This document shows, piece after piece, positions 24,480 through 35,161 of a stretch of 64,000 nucleotides of DNA. The notes under the pieces are model-generated. The model saw only the letters and a program-made list of their open reading frames with translations. It was not told the origin of the DNA and made no database searches. Source of the stretch: Juglans regia (Eukaryota > Streptophyta > Magnoliopsida > Fagales > Juglandaceae). The stretch covers positions 11,847,888-11,911,887 of the forward strand of contig NC_049902.1 in assembly GCF_001411555.2 (NCBI RefSeq). The letters are read 5' to 3'. A program made the position numbers and the translations under genes. Position 1 is the stretch's first letter, and each line of letters opens with the position of its first letter.

Positions 24480-26260
24480 GAATGGTCCAAGTCGAGACTA
24501 AGCTAAACCCAGGGATGAGAATGGCGCTGATATCTCTCCTTATCGAACACCGAGACGTGTTCACTTGGAGCCATGAGGATATGCTTGATATCGACAACTC
24601 CATCATGGAGCACCGACTTTGCATCGATCCAGCAGCTCGGAAAGTCAAATAGAAATGGCGGAGCTTCAGCATCGAGAAGTATGGGGCGACAGCTAAGGGG
24701 GTAGACCGTCTCCTAGCGGCAGGGTTCATCCGGGAGGTCCATTACCCGAAATGGCTATCTAATGTCGTTTTGGTGAAAAAGGTTAGCGAAAAGTGGCAGA
24801 TGTGTGTCGACTTCACTGACTTGAATAAAACTTGCTCGAAAGGCAGCTTCCCCTTACCCCGCATCGACCTGATCATGGATTCGATGGCGGGGCATCCTTT
24901 CCTTAGTTTTATGGACGCCTATTCTGGGTATAACCAGATCAGAATGAACCCAGATGACGAAGAGAAGACAACATTCATAATGGATTGAGGCCTCTAGTGC
25001 TACAAAGCAATGCCGTTCGGTCTCAAGAATGTGAGGGCTACCTACCAACGGCTAGTCAACCGAATGTTCAAACAACAGATCGACCGAAATATGGAAGTGT
25101 ACGTAGATGATCTGTTGGTGAAGAGCAAAGAACCCAGACAACATTTGGCAGATCTACTAGAAGCATTTTCAGTCCTCCAGCAGTATCGGATGAAGCTGAA
25201 CCTGTTGAAGTGCGTGTTCGGAGTGGAGACAGGTAAGTTTCTTGGGTTCATGGTCTCTGAGAGAAGGATTGAGGTGAACCCCGAAAAGGTGGAAGCAATG
25301 ATAGGAATGCCTTCCCCTCGCAACCTTCATGAAGTACAGAGGCTGGCCAGATGGGTAGCAGCCCTTAACTTCTTCAACGCTCGATCAACCGACCGATGCC
25401 AACCCTTCTTCAAAGTCCTAAGGAAGGCCAAGAGTGGGATGAGACCTACGAAAGAGTCTTCCCCGATTTGAAGTTGTACCTGAGTTGCCCCTTATTGCTA
25501 AGCAAGACAAGGCCCGAGGAGACCCTAATGGTGTACCTAGCGGTGTCACTGCATGCCGTATCAGCTGTACTTGTCCAGGAAATGGAAGAAAGGCAGTAGC
25601 TTGTCTACTACATGAGTCAGGCCTTCCATGGACTAGAGTCAAGGTACCCACGGACGAAAATGTTGGAATTCGCCCTAGTCATCCTGGCCAAGAGATTAAG
25701 GTCGTATTTCCAGACCCACCCGATGAAGGTGCTTACCGATCTCTCCCTCAAGAAAGTGTTGCAGGAGCCAAACACCTCGGGACGGCTCACAAAATGGGCA
25801 ATCGAACTCAGCAAATTTGATATGGAGTACCAGCCCCGAACTGCAATAAAAGGACAAATGTTGGCAGATTTTATTGTCGAGTTCACCAACTTCCTGGAAG
25901 AAGTTTCGAGCGCACCCCAAGGAAAGCCCTGACAGGTCTACATGGATGGCTCGTCTTGCTAGGCTGGTGGGGGAGTGCACATTATCACCAAACAGGGAGA
26001 GGAGAACAACTATGCAGTCAAGCTGACCTTCAAAACGACCAACAACGAAGTCGAGTATGATGTGCTCTTAAGCCGAATGACAATCGCCCAGTTACTAGAA
26101 GCTGAAGAAATAGAAGTGAGGGTTGATTCCCAAGTGGTAGTTAGCCAGGTATTGGGGCAGTTCGCCACGAAAGGGGAAAGGTTGAAGAAGTATCTCCAGC
26201 TGGTCTGCAATAAGCGCGACCACTTCCGCTACTTCAGCCTCCAACAAGTGCCGAGATAAG
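24480..26260 (+). pseudogene. Tat element RT, RNase H and second RNase H domain
   Basis: The RT begins near 24770 (CVDFTDLNKTC, then MDAYSGYNQI) and, after a stop at 24987, resumes at 25010 with MPFGLKN and the catalytic VYVDDLLVK. RNase H follows from about 25400 to 25925, ending in GQMLADFIVEF. A second RNase H-like domain starts near 25940 (MDGSSC) and runs to about 26260, with NNEVEYDVLL and RVDSQVVVSQV. Frame changes at 25470, 25600 and 25930 show decay. Confidence 0.85.
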
Positions 26261-26293
26261 AAAACCAGAAGGCAGATCGTCTGACAAGGGGCT

Positions 26294-27600
26294 GTGTCAG
26301 GGCAGGAAGAACTCCTCCTTCCAAAACACACCGTAATCAGAACAGTTGATGCCCCATCCATCGGGGAGGAAGTGTTTGTCACAACCCCCACACCTCCCAA
26401 GTGGGCAACAGACATCCAAAAGTTCCTGCAGAAGGGGCAACTGCCCAGTGACCTAGAAGAAGCACGGAAAGTCAGGAACAGGGTGGCCCGGTTCACCATG
26501 TTGGAAGGAATTTTGTACAAAAGAGGTTTCTCCAAGCCATTCCTCAGATGCCTCTCACTGAACGAATTCCAGGACGTGCTAGCCGAGATTCATGAAGGAA
26601 TTTATGGAAGCCACTTGGGAGGAAGGGCTTTGGCCGTGGGAGTAACTTGGGCCGGATACTATTGGCCCTGTTCCCTCAAGTATGCGGAAGACTTTGCCAA
26701 GAAATGCTCGAAGTGTCAGGAGCACGAGTCGATTCCGCACTGCCTGGCGGAGGAGCTAACATCAATCACGACACCGTGGCCTTTCGCCCAATGGGGTATG
26801 GATCTCATTGGCCCTTTCCCAACAGTAAGGGGGCCAAGTTCCTCATTGTTGCAGTCGACTACTTCACGAAATGGGTCGAAGCGGAGTCTCTCGCGAGCAT
26901 CACCTCCAGAACCATCATGAAATTCCTGCCAATTTGGCATACCTCAGAGCTTCATATCTGACAACAGAAGATAGTTTGACTGCACACATTATCGGGAATG
27001 GTGCATGAAGCTCAGAATTAAGGTGAAGTACTCCTCGCCAAGACACCAACAAGCCAACGGATAGGACGAAGCAACCAATAAGACCCTGCTCTCCACCTTC
27101 AAGAAAAAGATTAGGGTGACAAAGGGGCATTGGCTGAAGAGCTCCCAAGCTTGTTATGGGCATACCGGACCACTATCCAAACCCCCACCGAGGAGACCCC
27201 CTTCGCCCCTGCGAAGCAATAATTCCTGTAGAAGTTGGGATGCCCACATTCCGTGTCCAACACTTCAACCTAGACGCCAACAATGAAAGGCTAGCCGAGA
27301 GCTTGGATGTCCTGGAGGAGAGAAGGGAAGAAGCAATAGTGCGAACGACAAATAACAAGCAAAAGGCAGAACAATACTTCAACAAACGAGTCAGGCCGCG
27401 CTCCTTCAAGGTAGGCGACTTAGTGCTGCGATAGACTGGGATAACTACCCCTGAAAAAGGGAAGCTCGGACCACGATGGGAGGGCTCGTACGTAGTAATT
27501 GCGAGCAATCAACCTAGTTCCTATTGCCTCAAAAATAGCCAGGGACACAATCTACCACACCCCCGGAATGCTAAATACTTAAAGAAGTACTATGTGTAGA
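26294..27600 (+). pseudogene. Tat element integrase
   Basis: A linker of about 80 residues is followed by the zinc-binding part (HLGGRALAVG, CSKCQEH) and the catalytic core starting WGMDLIGPFP. Frames change near 26850, 27000 and 27150, and the C-terminal part is readable to 27597 (GKLGPRWEG, then a terminal tyrosine-rich NAKYLKKYYV). The piece at 27156-27434 is an integrase C-terminal region with AEQYFNKRVRPRSFKVGDLV. Confidence 0.85.
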
Positions 27601-27689
27601 AATGTAAGGCAGCACTTTGTACGAACAACTATGAATTAATGAGAATGCCTGGATGTTCAACTCAAATCTATTGTCATCTAAAAAAAAAT

Positions 27690-28352
27690 AAGCTGAGTCT
27701 TTACACTCGCAAGAAGACAGGTCCCTTGACTCACTAAGCCGAGTCTTTATACTCGCAAGAAGGCGGGTCCCTTGACTCGCAAGTCTCAGGACTGGGTCCC
27801 GACCCCTTGTCCAACAAAGCCAAGTCCTTACACTCACAAGAAGACAGGTCCCTTGACTAGCTACGGGGTAAGGTCCCAAGTCTCCGGACTGGGTATCGAC
27901 CCCTCGTCCAACAAACCTGAGTCCTTACACTTGCAAGAAGATGGGTCCCTTAACTTGCTGTGGGGGTAAGGTCCCAAGTCTCCGAACTGGGTACTGATCC
28001 ATTGTCCAACAAAGCCAAATCCTTACACTCGCAAGAAGACGAGTCCATTGACTCGTTGCGAGGTAAGGTCCCAAGTCTTCGGACTGGGTACCGACCCCTC
28101 GTCCAACAAAGTCGAGTTCTTACACTCTCAAGAAGATGAGTCCCTTGGCTTGCTAAGCCGAGTCTTTACACTCATAAGAAGAGGGGTCCCTTGACTCGCA
28201 GCGGGGTAAAGGCAAGTCTCAGGACTTAGTCCCGACCTCCATCCAACAAAGCCGAGTCCTTACACTTGCAAGAAGACGAGTCTCTTGACTCGTTGTGGGA
28301 TAAGGTCCCTAGTCTCCGGACTGGGTATCGACCCCTCGTCCAACAAAGCCGA
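27690..28352. repeat. tandem repeats of ~46 and ~96 bp in the Tat tail
   Basis: About eight units begin with GAGTC(C/T)TTACACT(C/T)GCAAG and continue AAGA(C/T)(A/G)(G/A)GTCCCTTGACTC. Six are long units that add AAGGTCCCAAGTCTCCGGACTGGGTA...GTCCAACAAAG. Two short units (starting near 27693 and 28123) lack the second half. Such arrays lie between pol and the 3' LTR in many plant Tat elements. Nothing indicates a protein or a CRISPR array. Confidence 0.85.
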
Positions 28353-28539
28353 AGGGTGAGGTTGAGTTTCTCTTTCCACTTTGCAGTTACATATTAATTA
28401 CAACATGTACTGGTATGATATGTATTAGATAGCTTATGATAATTTAACAAATAGTGTTCCAGCTATTATGTAACTGCCTCTTTTTTTATTTGGCCACTAC
28501 ATTCCATAGTCCAACATGTTTTCTCCTTTTTTATTATTA

Positions 28540-28795
28540 TTATTATTTTGAAAATAAAAAGGGTAGGAGAGGGCAACCATATGTGGTTTTCCTACCTGGG
28601 TGACCATAGTAGCATCCTACCCATTGAGAACCAGACAGGAGAGGCCTAGTCCCATTAGGGCATTCAATGGATCCTTAGGCAATGAATTAGGTGAATCTAT
28701 ATTCGGATTTGAACCTAGGACCCTAGTACATGCCAAACCACTTGGGAGTAACCTAAGAACCACTGATTGATCACCACCCTTGGTGCATGGTACAT
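28540..28795 (-). mobile_element. tRNA-derived SINE-like element
   Basis: On the minus strand a pol III-type promoter is visible: an A-box-like block in CCAAGTGGTTTGGCATG (28729-28746) and a B-box GGTTCAAATCC (28705-28715), about 13 bp apart. The unit continues for about 170 bp to a CTCCTACCC block and an A/T-rich tail of AATAATAATAAT type at about 28530-28560. This is the structure of a plant SINE. A target duplication was not found. It sits in what would be an intron of the quinone oxidoreductase fragment. Confidence 0.7.
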
Positions 28796-29014
28796 GTTTC
28801 CTCTTTTCAAGTGTTTGAAACAAAATGATCTTTGTAAGTATTGTTATATGTATACCCCGTCCTTTTTCTTCTTGTTTGCATTTGTAAAACACTCATAACC
28901 ATCTTACTATGATCGTCTGACTAAAATTGTCTTTTTTCCTCCCTGTTATGCCAGCTTGATAAGAAGTCTTAATTACATATGCTCCTTGATATGAAATAAT
29001 TGTGTTGTATACAG

Positions 29015-29986
29015 GTTGAACCTAGACACACAATCCTTGTTCATGCAGCAGCTGGCGGAGTTGGATCTATTTTAAGCCAGTGGGCTAATGCCCTAGGTGC
29101 CACTGTCATTGGAACTGTCTCAACCAAAGAGAAGGCATCTCAATCCCAAGAGGATGGATGCCACCATGTTATAATCTACAAGGAAGAGGATTTTGTTTCT
29201 CGTGTCAACGTACGAGATAACGTGTGGCAATGGGGTTGATGTTGTCTATGATTCCGTAGGAAAAGATACCTTTCAGGTACTGGCTGCTCTCTTCCTGATT
29301 TCCCCCGCCCTCCAAATTTCTGTACTAATTCTGTTTAACGGTTATAGCTTCATCTTCTGCGTAGGTGGCATCAAATGATGTGTTTGAGATATATCTATAT
29401 GTGATTCTCGTAGCTCCTCGTGTGATATCATTTTAGTAGCCTAGGATGCAAAGTTGTTTTATTGATCAACTCACTTTAACTTCAATCTTTACTCCGAGCC
29501 TTTAAAGATTTTATTAACTAATAAAAATATATATTTAGGGTTTGGAGTATAAATTCGAGGATCACCTCAACACATCAAACCGTTTGCAATCAGCTCTCTT
29601 CTATATAGCCCTTACATTTCTCAATTCTAGGCCAGACCTGCCATACATATTTGTTACTGGAAGTTAACATATCCAGGGATCATTGGCATGCTTAAAGACT
29701 CGTGGGTACATGGTTAATTTTGGGCAGTCATCGGGTACACCAGATCCAGTTCCATTGTCAGCTCTTGCTGTAAAATCCCTCTCCTTGACAAGGCCTTCCC
29801 TCATGCAATACACTACTACTAGGGATGAGTTAGTGGAAGCTGCTGGGGAGGTATTTGCTAATGTTGCATCAGAAGTCTTGCGGGTTCGAGTAAATCATAC
29901 TTACCCTTTATCTCAGGCAGTACAGGCACATGTAGACCTTGAAATTAAGCAGGAAGACATCTGGATCTGTTGTGCTTATCCCATAA
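29015..29986 (+). pseudogene. NADPH:quinone oxidoreductase, last two exons, frameshifted
   Basis: Two exons with correct splice borders encode the C-terminal half of a plant zinc-independent quinone oxidoreductase (medium-chain dehydrogenase/reductase), which reduces quinones with NADPH. Exon one (29015-29276) holds the nucleotide-binding HAAAGGVGS motif, then ALGATVIGTVSTKEKA and YDSVGKDTFQ. Exon two (29677-29986) holds GSLACLKTRGYMVNFGQSSG and LRVRVNHTYPLSQA. There are two lesions: about four extra bases near 29209-29213, which shift the frame before the GNGVD part, and another shift near 29945-29960 before the last residues. The N-terminal half is absent; upstream lie a SINE and the truncated Tat element. 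It is a broken gene remnant. Confidence 0.88.
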
Positions 29987-29999
29987 GGCATCCTGCAGT

Positions 30000-30506
30000 A
30001 AGTCCTTGCTTCTAAATTTCTTATTGGTATATCATTTTGAAATGCCTTGTAGTCTGTGTGGTGTGTGGAAATAATGTAAATGTCCTCCGATATCGCTCCA
30101 AATGCAAATTTCTTGAAACTAGTAGTCAAGAGAGCTGTTCTGAACAATAAAGGGATACAGTTCAAATATACAACCATTTTGGATGAATTTGTAATTTGAA
30201 TAAACACCCCCCCACCAAAACAAAATCTAGGGGGGGAAAGAGTAATTTGGAGAAGTGCTGATTTTATTTTGCACGTGAAAGCATTAGATTTGTCGTCTCT
30301 TAAAAAGTTGGACATAGAAAGACCAGTAGAATGGAACATATGGATCGAGGATGATAATGGTGTGAACCGCAACAAATGTAGTACTTGGTTATCTCTCTCG
30401 CTATTATATAGGGATTGGTTTTTACGATGGAGGATACTACTGTGAGTTACCCGACTGCGTAACTGAGTCAGCTGTCCATGTTACGACCTTCATGTATCGA
30501 GGGTGT
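30000..30506. other. intergenic DNA up to the assembly gap
   Basis: No coding frame with similarity is seen. Short runs of C and G occur near 30206-30235. Confidence 0.4.
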
Positions 30507-30606
30507 NNNNNNNNNNNNNNNNNNNNNNNNNNNNNNNNNNNNNNNNNNNNNNNNNNNNNNNNNNNNNNNNNNNNNNNNNNNNNNNNNNNNNNNNNNNNNN
30601 NNNNNN
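30507..30606. other. assembly gap of 100 N
   Basis: Exactly 100 undetermined bases. The left part of the copia element to its right (5' LTR, gag, protease) is missing at this point. Confidence 0.99.
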
Positions 30607-31650
30607 TTGTTTCCATTATTTTTACCCGTTTCAACACTTTCTCCAGTTTCTTCTATTAAGTCTTTTGCTTGTAATAATGTTCATAATCTGAGTATGGTGT
30701 GGCATCGTCGTTTAGGCTATCCCAATACTTAGATCTTATCTCATGTATTGCACTCTGGTTTTCTTGGTAATAAAGAACGTTCTTCTTTATCTCTTAAGTG
30801 TGATTTTTGTAAACTTGGTAAAAGCAAAACTCTTCCATTTCCTGTGCATGCTAGTAGAGCTTCTCACTGCTTTGATCTTATCCATAGTGATGTTTGGGGA
30901 CCTTCCCCAGTTAGTTCACATGAGAAATTTAAATACTATGTAACTTTCATTGATGATCATAGTAGATTTACTTGGGTTTATTTTTTTCGTTCTAAATCTA
31001 AGGTTTTTCATACTTTCACTGCGTATTTAGCATATGTTGACAATCAATTTTCTGCAACTATTAAGACATTATGCACGGATTCTGGTGGTGAATATTTGTC
31101 TACTGAGTTTCAGGCATTCTTGGCTTCTAAAGGTATTATTCATCAACGTTCATGTCCCGCTACTCCCCAACAGAATGTAGTAGCCGAATGCAAAAATCGC
31201 AATCTTCTTGACGTGGTACGTACTCTCTTGTTAGAATCCTCTGTTCCATCCATGTTCTGGGTCGAGGCTCTAAAAACCGCTACTCATTTGATTAATTGTT
31301 TACCTTCCCAAGTCTTACACATGGAGTCTCCCTATTTCCGCTTATTTGGTAAGCAACCTAGTTATGATAATCTCCGTACATTTGGTTGTGTATGCTTTGT
31401 TCATTTACCTCCTCACGGCAATATAAATTATCTGCTCAATCTGTTAGATGTGCATTCTTGGGATATAATGTATGTCAAAAGGGATTTGTTTGCAATGATC
31501 CTACTTTACATCGCACACGCATTTCTAGGAATATTATTTTCTTTGAAAATCAACATTTCTTTCTTGTGTCCTCTGTGCCCTCTCCTTCTACTGTGGTCCT
31601 CCCCTCCTTTGAGCAGCAATTCTCAAATCTTCATCAAGTCAGCTCTCGCT
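30607..31650 (+). pseudogene. copia integrase
   Basis: The GAG-pre-integrase zinc finger is present (MVWHRRLGYPN ... CDFCKLGKSK). The catalytic core follows with DLIHSDVWGPSP, TLCTDSGGEY and SCPATPQQNVVAECKNR, so the D, D and E positions can be read. TPQQN is followed by V and C where families usually have G and R, a sign of decay. A stop at about 30730 separates the zinc finger from the core. Confidence 0.88.
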
Positions 31651-32018
31651 TTAAACTAGGTATTGTGTATACGAGACGCTGTCGCCCACAATCTCTTCCC
31701 GTGGCTCACCCGATATTTGATCCTAACATGCTCCAGAACCAGCCAGTTGCAGCACCTCCAGAGCCCCTGGTACGTCGCTCTCCTCGAGTGTCTGTACCTT
31801 CGGATAGGTATGGGCTTTCTTCTGGCCCCTCTATTTCAGCTCTTACTGCTGCATTGTCCAATTTTGATATTCCCACATGCTACTCACAAGCTACCAAGCA
31901 TGACTATTGGCAACAAGCTATACAGGAAGAAATTGCCGCTCTAGAGGCCAATCATACCGGGGACATTGAGCCATGTCGTCCAACAATTGTTCCTCTGGGT
32001 TGCAAATGGGTTTACTAA

Positions 32019-33400
32019 GTCAAGGTTCGATCTGATGGAAGTTTAGATCGTTACAAAGCTCGGCTTGTTGCACTTGGGAATAATCAAGAATATAGTGTCA
32101 ATTATGAAGAGACATTTGCTCTTGTGGCTAAGATGACTACTGTTCGTACAATTCTAGCTCTTGCTGCTTCCAATGATTGGCCACTACATCAGATGGATGT
32201 CAAGAATGATTTTCTTCACGGGGATCTTAAAGAGTGTATTTATATGAAGCCACCCCCGGGATTGTTTTCTTCTTCGACTTCGCATGTGTGTAAGCTTCGT
32301 CGCTCCCTTTATGATCTCAAACAAGCTCCAAGGGCCTGGTTTGATAAATTTCAAACCGCTTTATTACAATTCTCATTCAAGCAAAACAAGTATGACACTT
32401 CCTTGTTTCTTCGGAAATCAAACATGGGTATTGTTGTACTTTTGGTTTATGTTGATGATATTGTGATTACTAGTTCCGATTCTATTTTACTTGGCCAGCT
32501 CAAGACTCATCTCTCTGAGTCATTTCATATGAAAGATCTTGGATCTCTCACATATTTTCTTGGTCTCGAGGTACATCGTATTTCATCTAGTATTTCACTC
32601 AATCAACATAAGTATGCTAGTGACCTGGTGGCTACAGCTGGCCTACAGGATACCACTTCTGTTGATACTCCCATGGAATTGAATGTCAAGCTTTGCAAAG
32701 AGGAGGGTGATTTACTTGCTGATCCCAGTTTATACCGGAAGTTGGTGGGAAGTCTTGTCTATCTCACCATTACTAGACCAGACATTCCTTTGCAGTGCAA
32801 CAAGTCAGCCAGTTTCTTCAGACCCCTCGTCATCTTCATTTGGCTACTATTCGTAGGATCATACGCTATGTTCAGGGCACTTTTGCCCGTGGCTTATTCT
32901 TTCCTGCAGGCAATTCTCCTTGCCTTACTACTTATAGCGACGCTGATTAGGCCGGTTGTGCTGATACACGTCGATCCATCACTGGTTGGTGTGTGTTCTT
33001 AAGTGATGCATTGATCTCCTAGAAGAGTAAGAAGCAAGACAGAGTCTCTAAGACGTCTACAGAATCTGAGTACCGGGCAATATCCTTGCTTGTTCCGAAA
33101 TTATTTGGCTTCGAGATTTGCTTGCTGAGCTAGATTTTTCTGAGACCAATCCTACACCTCTACATGCTAATAATACGAGTGCTATTCAAATCACGGCCAA
33201 TCTTATCAATCATGAGCGCATGAAGCATATTGAAGTCGACTGTCACTCTATCCGTGAAGCATTTGAAGCTCATGTTATCACTCTTCCACATGTTTCCACT
33301 GAACTACAAATTACTGCTATCTTCACCAAAGTTCTCTCTCGCCATCGACATTGCTTCTTAAGTAGCAAATTGATGCTTGTTGATCAACCCGCATCAATTT
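32019..33400 (+). pseudogene. copia reverse transcriptase and RNase H
   Basis: The RT has KARLVALGNNQ, DVKNDFLHGDL, LYDLKQAPRAWF and the catalytic YVDDIVIT. The linker holds VGSLVYLTITRPDI. RNase H is split between frames: a SDAD / AGCADTRRSITGW part near 32935-33000 and HANNTSAIQI ... IEVDCHSIRE at 33118-33402. The polypurine tract GAGGCGGGC follows directly. Confidence 0.9.
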
Positions 33401-33409
33401 GAGGCGGGC

Positions 33410-33657
33410 TGTCAAGGGATAGCTTTTGCTGTCCATAATCAATCTTCTTTCCTCCTATTCTTCTTTCCTTATTTTATCTTTACTTTCGTTACTTAGGCTT
33501 GTACAGTTAGCATATTGACAGAATGTATAGTTTCCTTATAAAGCTAGATTGCTAGAATCACTCGGCAATTAGTTTCTTCCCATGTATAGTTTTCTTGTAA
33601 AGTTTCTATGTAATATACAAATCACTCAAAAGGCCATTTGATTCGGCCATTCATACA
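33410..33657 (+). repeat. 3' LTR of the copia element
   Basis: It begins TGTCAAGGGATAGC immediately after the polypurine tract (33401-33409) and ends TTCATACA, giving TGT...ACA ends and a length of about 248 bp, normal for copia. A TATA-like TTATAAAG lies near 33536. Confidence 0.75.
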
Positions 33658-34846
33658 AAACTTTGATCTATTTTTACAAACATAACAAATTATTAACTAG
33701 AATTATCTCCCTATCTAAAAACTTGACTCCTTTATAGTAATTAAGGGTATTCTATATGAGCTATTCAACCTGACAGAAAAGTCACTTCAGTTGAGCTATA
33801 ATTACCCACCTTCCCCCTACCCCTTGCACGCGAGCACACACACGCACACAAAAAGGGACAGGCTATGGGACAATGTTGGTGAATGTGTCATGTGCACTTA
33901 AGTGCAAAGCCCAAATGCTTCATAGAGCCTAGATGCAATGCTCAAGCACAACACTCAATGTGTTGCAAAATGGACATTTTAAAAATATAATGTGTAATAA
34001 CAAAATACTTATAAAATACAAATAAAAAAATGTTTTTGAAAGCAAGATGGTGATATAGTAGTGTATAACTCAATTTGTGATAGTATGCAACATCACAATC
34101 AAATGATCAACCAATTAAAAAACTGCAAGTGATCTCATTACTTATCAAGAATTTCCCAACCAAAAAATAAAACAGTAATAGATCAGACATATCAAGCTAT
34201 TACACAATCAGAGTTTCTGGATTTATTTGAATTCAATAATTTAGCATCTCAAATTCACAAGTCGTCTTATGAACATTACAAATTGAAAATCTTCTTGAAC
34301 CAACTTCTACAGTATGGACATTTAAAACTGTAATGGTGGTGACGAAATCAAGACAAGCGTTTAGCATCTTCTAGGGACTTCAAGAAGAAAACTCAGACTT
34401 CCAGATGATGGTAACCTCTACCTTGTTAAAAACGAAGCTCCAACTAGTTCATTTCTACCTACCATAATATTATAAGTGATCTAGCAGGGAAAGGAGTTGA
34501 AACTATATCAATGGATGCTTGTATTCATTTGTTGATCCAACAATAATTAATGGAAATCTTTTCAATTAGCTCAATTCTGATTGAGAGAAAAAATAGCTCC
34601 TTCAAGGTATTCACATAAACATATCATGCACTTGATCAGACCAAGTACTTGGTTTGGAGGCAATGCCAATAAAATGAATTTTGATGGTTACCTATGTCCT
34701 ATTATTAGTGTCTTTAAATTTTATTTATTAAGGGATAAAAAGATGGGCTTATTAATGAAAGAGAGAGATTGTATACAAGCACACAAACATTAATGTTAGT
34801 GCGGATGCATAGTTACATACAAATAGATATGAAAAGGTGTATTCTG
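33658..34846. other. intergenic DNA, nothing recognised
   Basis: AT-rich sequence with a short CA-rich stretch at 33825-33850. No sulfurtransferase exons were found here on the minus strand, although they would be expected if the gene at 35162-36336 were intact with small introns. Confidence 0.45.
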
Positions 34847-35074
34847 TTTTTTTATATCAAAATTATTTCATTGGCACCGGGTATCCAGGAAAGCTATCCC
34901 GACTAATTCAGGGTGCACAGGCCCTCGGCAAAGATTACCTGCAAGTGCACGTTGAATAATTTAATGGGAAGTTCCCTTAGTTTGATGGCCCCAAGAGTAT
35001 CTATTCAGGTTTTCGAACCCAAGGCATACGATTTATACAGCTTGCTCCAGGACCACTAAACCACCCCTTGGGGT
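34847..35074 (-). mobile_element. Au-like SINE
   Basis: The minus strand begins ACCCCAAGGGGTGGTTTAGT, with an A-box (GTGGTTTAGTGGTCC, 35051-35065) and a B-box GGTTCGAAAACC (35008-35020), then a body ending CCGGTGCCAATGAAATAA and a short A-rich tail at about 34847. The head and the total length of about 225 bp fit the Au SINE family of plants. It lies in what would be the second intron of the sulfurtransferase gene. Confidence 0.75.
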
Positions 35075-35161
35075 TATATATATATATAGTTATATAAAAG
35101 ACCAAGCAAAAGATATTTCCACCTGAATAGAATACTATACTCAAGAAAAATAAGCAGATAC

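Larger units (their letters stand above)
21515..28360 (+). mobile_element. Tat-type Ty3/gypsy retrotransposon, decayed
   Basis: The order is 5' LTR, primer site, gag, protease, RT, RNase H, a second RNase H-like domain, integrase, then a tandem-repeat tail. The second RNase H domain after the first, the DNGSS protease site and the gag signature place it in the Tat lineage of plant Ty3/gypsy elements. It is markedly more GC-rich than its surroundings. Many internal stops and frameshifts split pol. No 3' LTR follows the tail; sequence passes directly into the intron of a quinone oxidoreductase fragment. It is therefore truncated at the 3' end and inactive. Confidence 0.88.
30607..33657 (+). mobile_element. 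Ty1/copia retrotransposon, left part lost at gap
   Basis: From the gap onward the order is integrase, RT, RNase H, polypurine tract, 3' LTR, which is the Ty1/copia order. The frame is broken several times (stops near 30730 and 32018, frame change near 32820). No 5' LTR, gag or protease is seen to the left of the gap, so the rest is either in the gap or deleted. Confidence 0.92.

Noticed and set aside
27690..28352. Regular repeats that at first resemble a CRISPR array
   Set aside because: The units are directly adjacent without unique spacers, in a plant retrotransposon tail.
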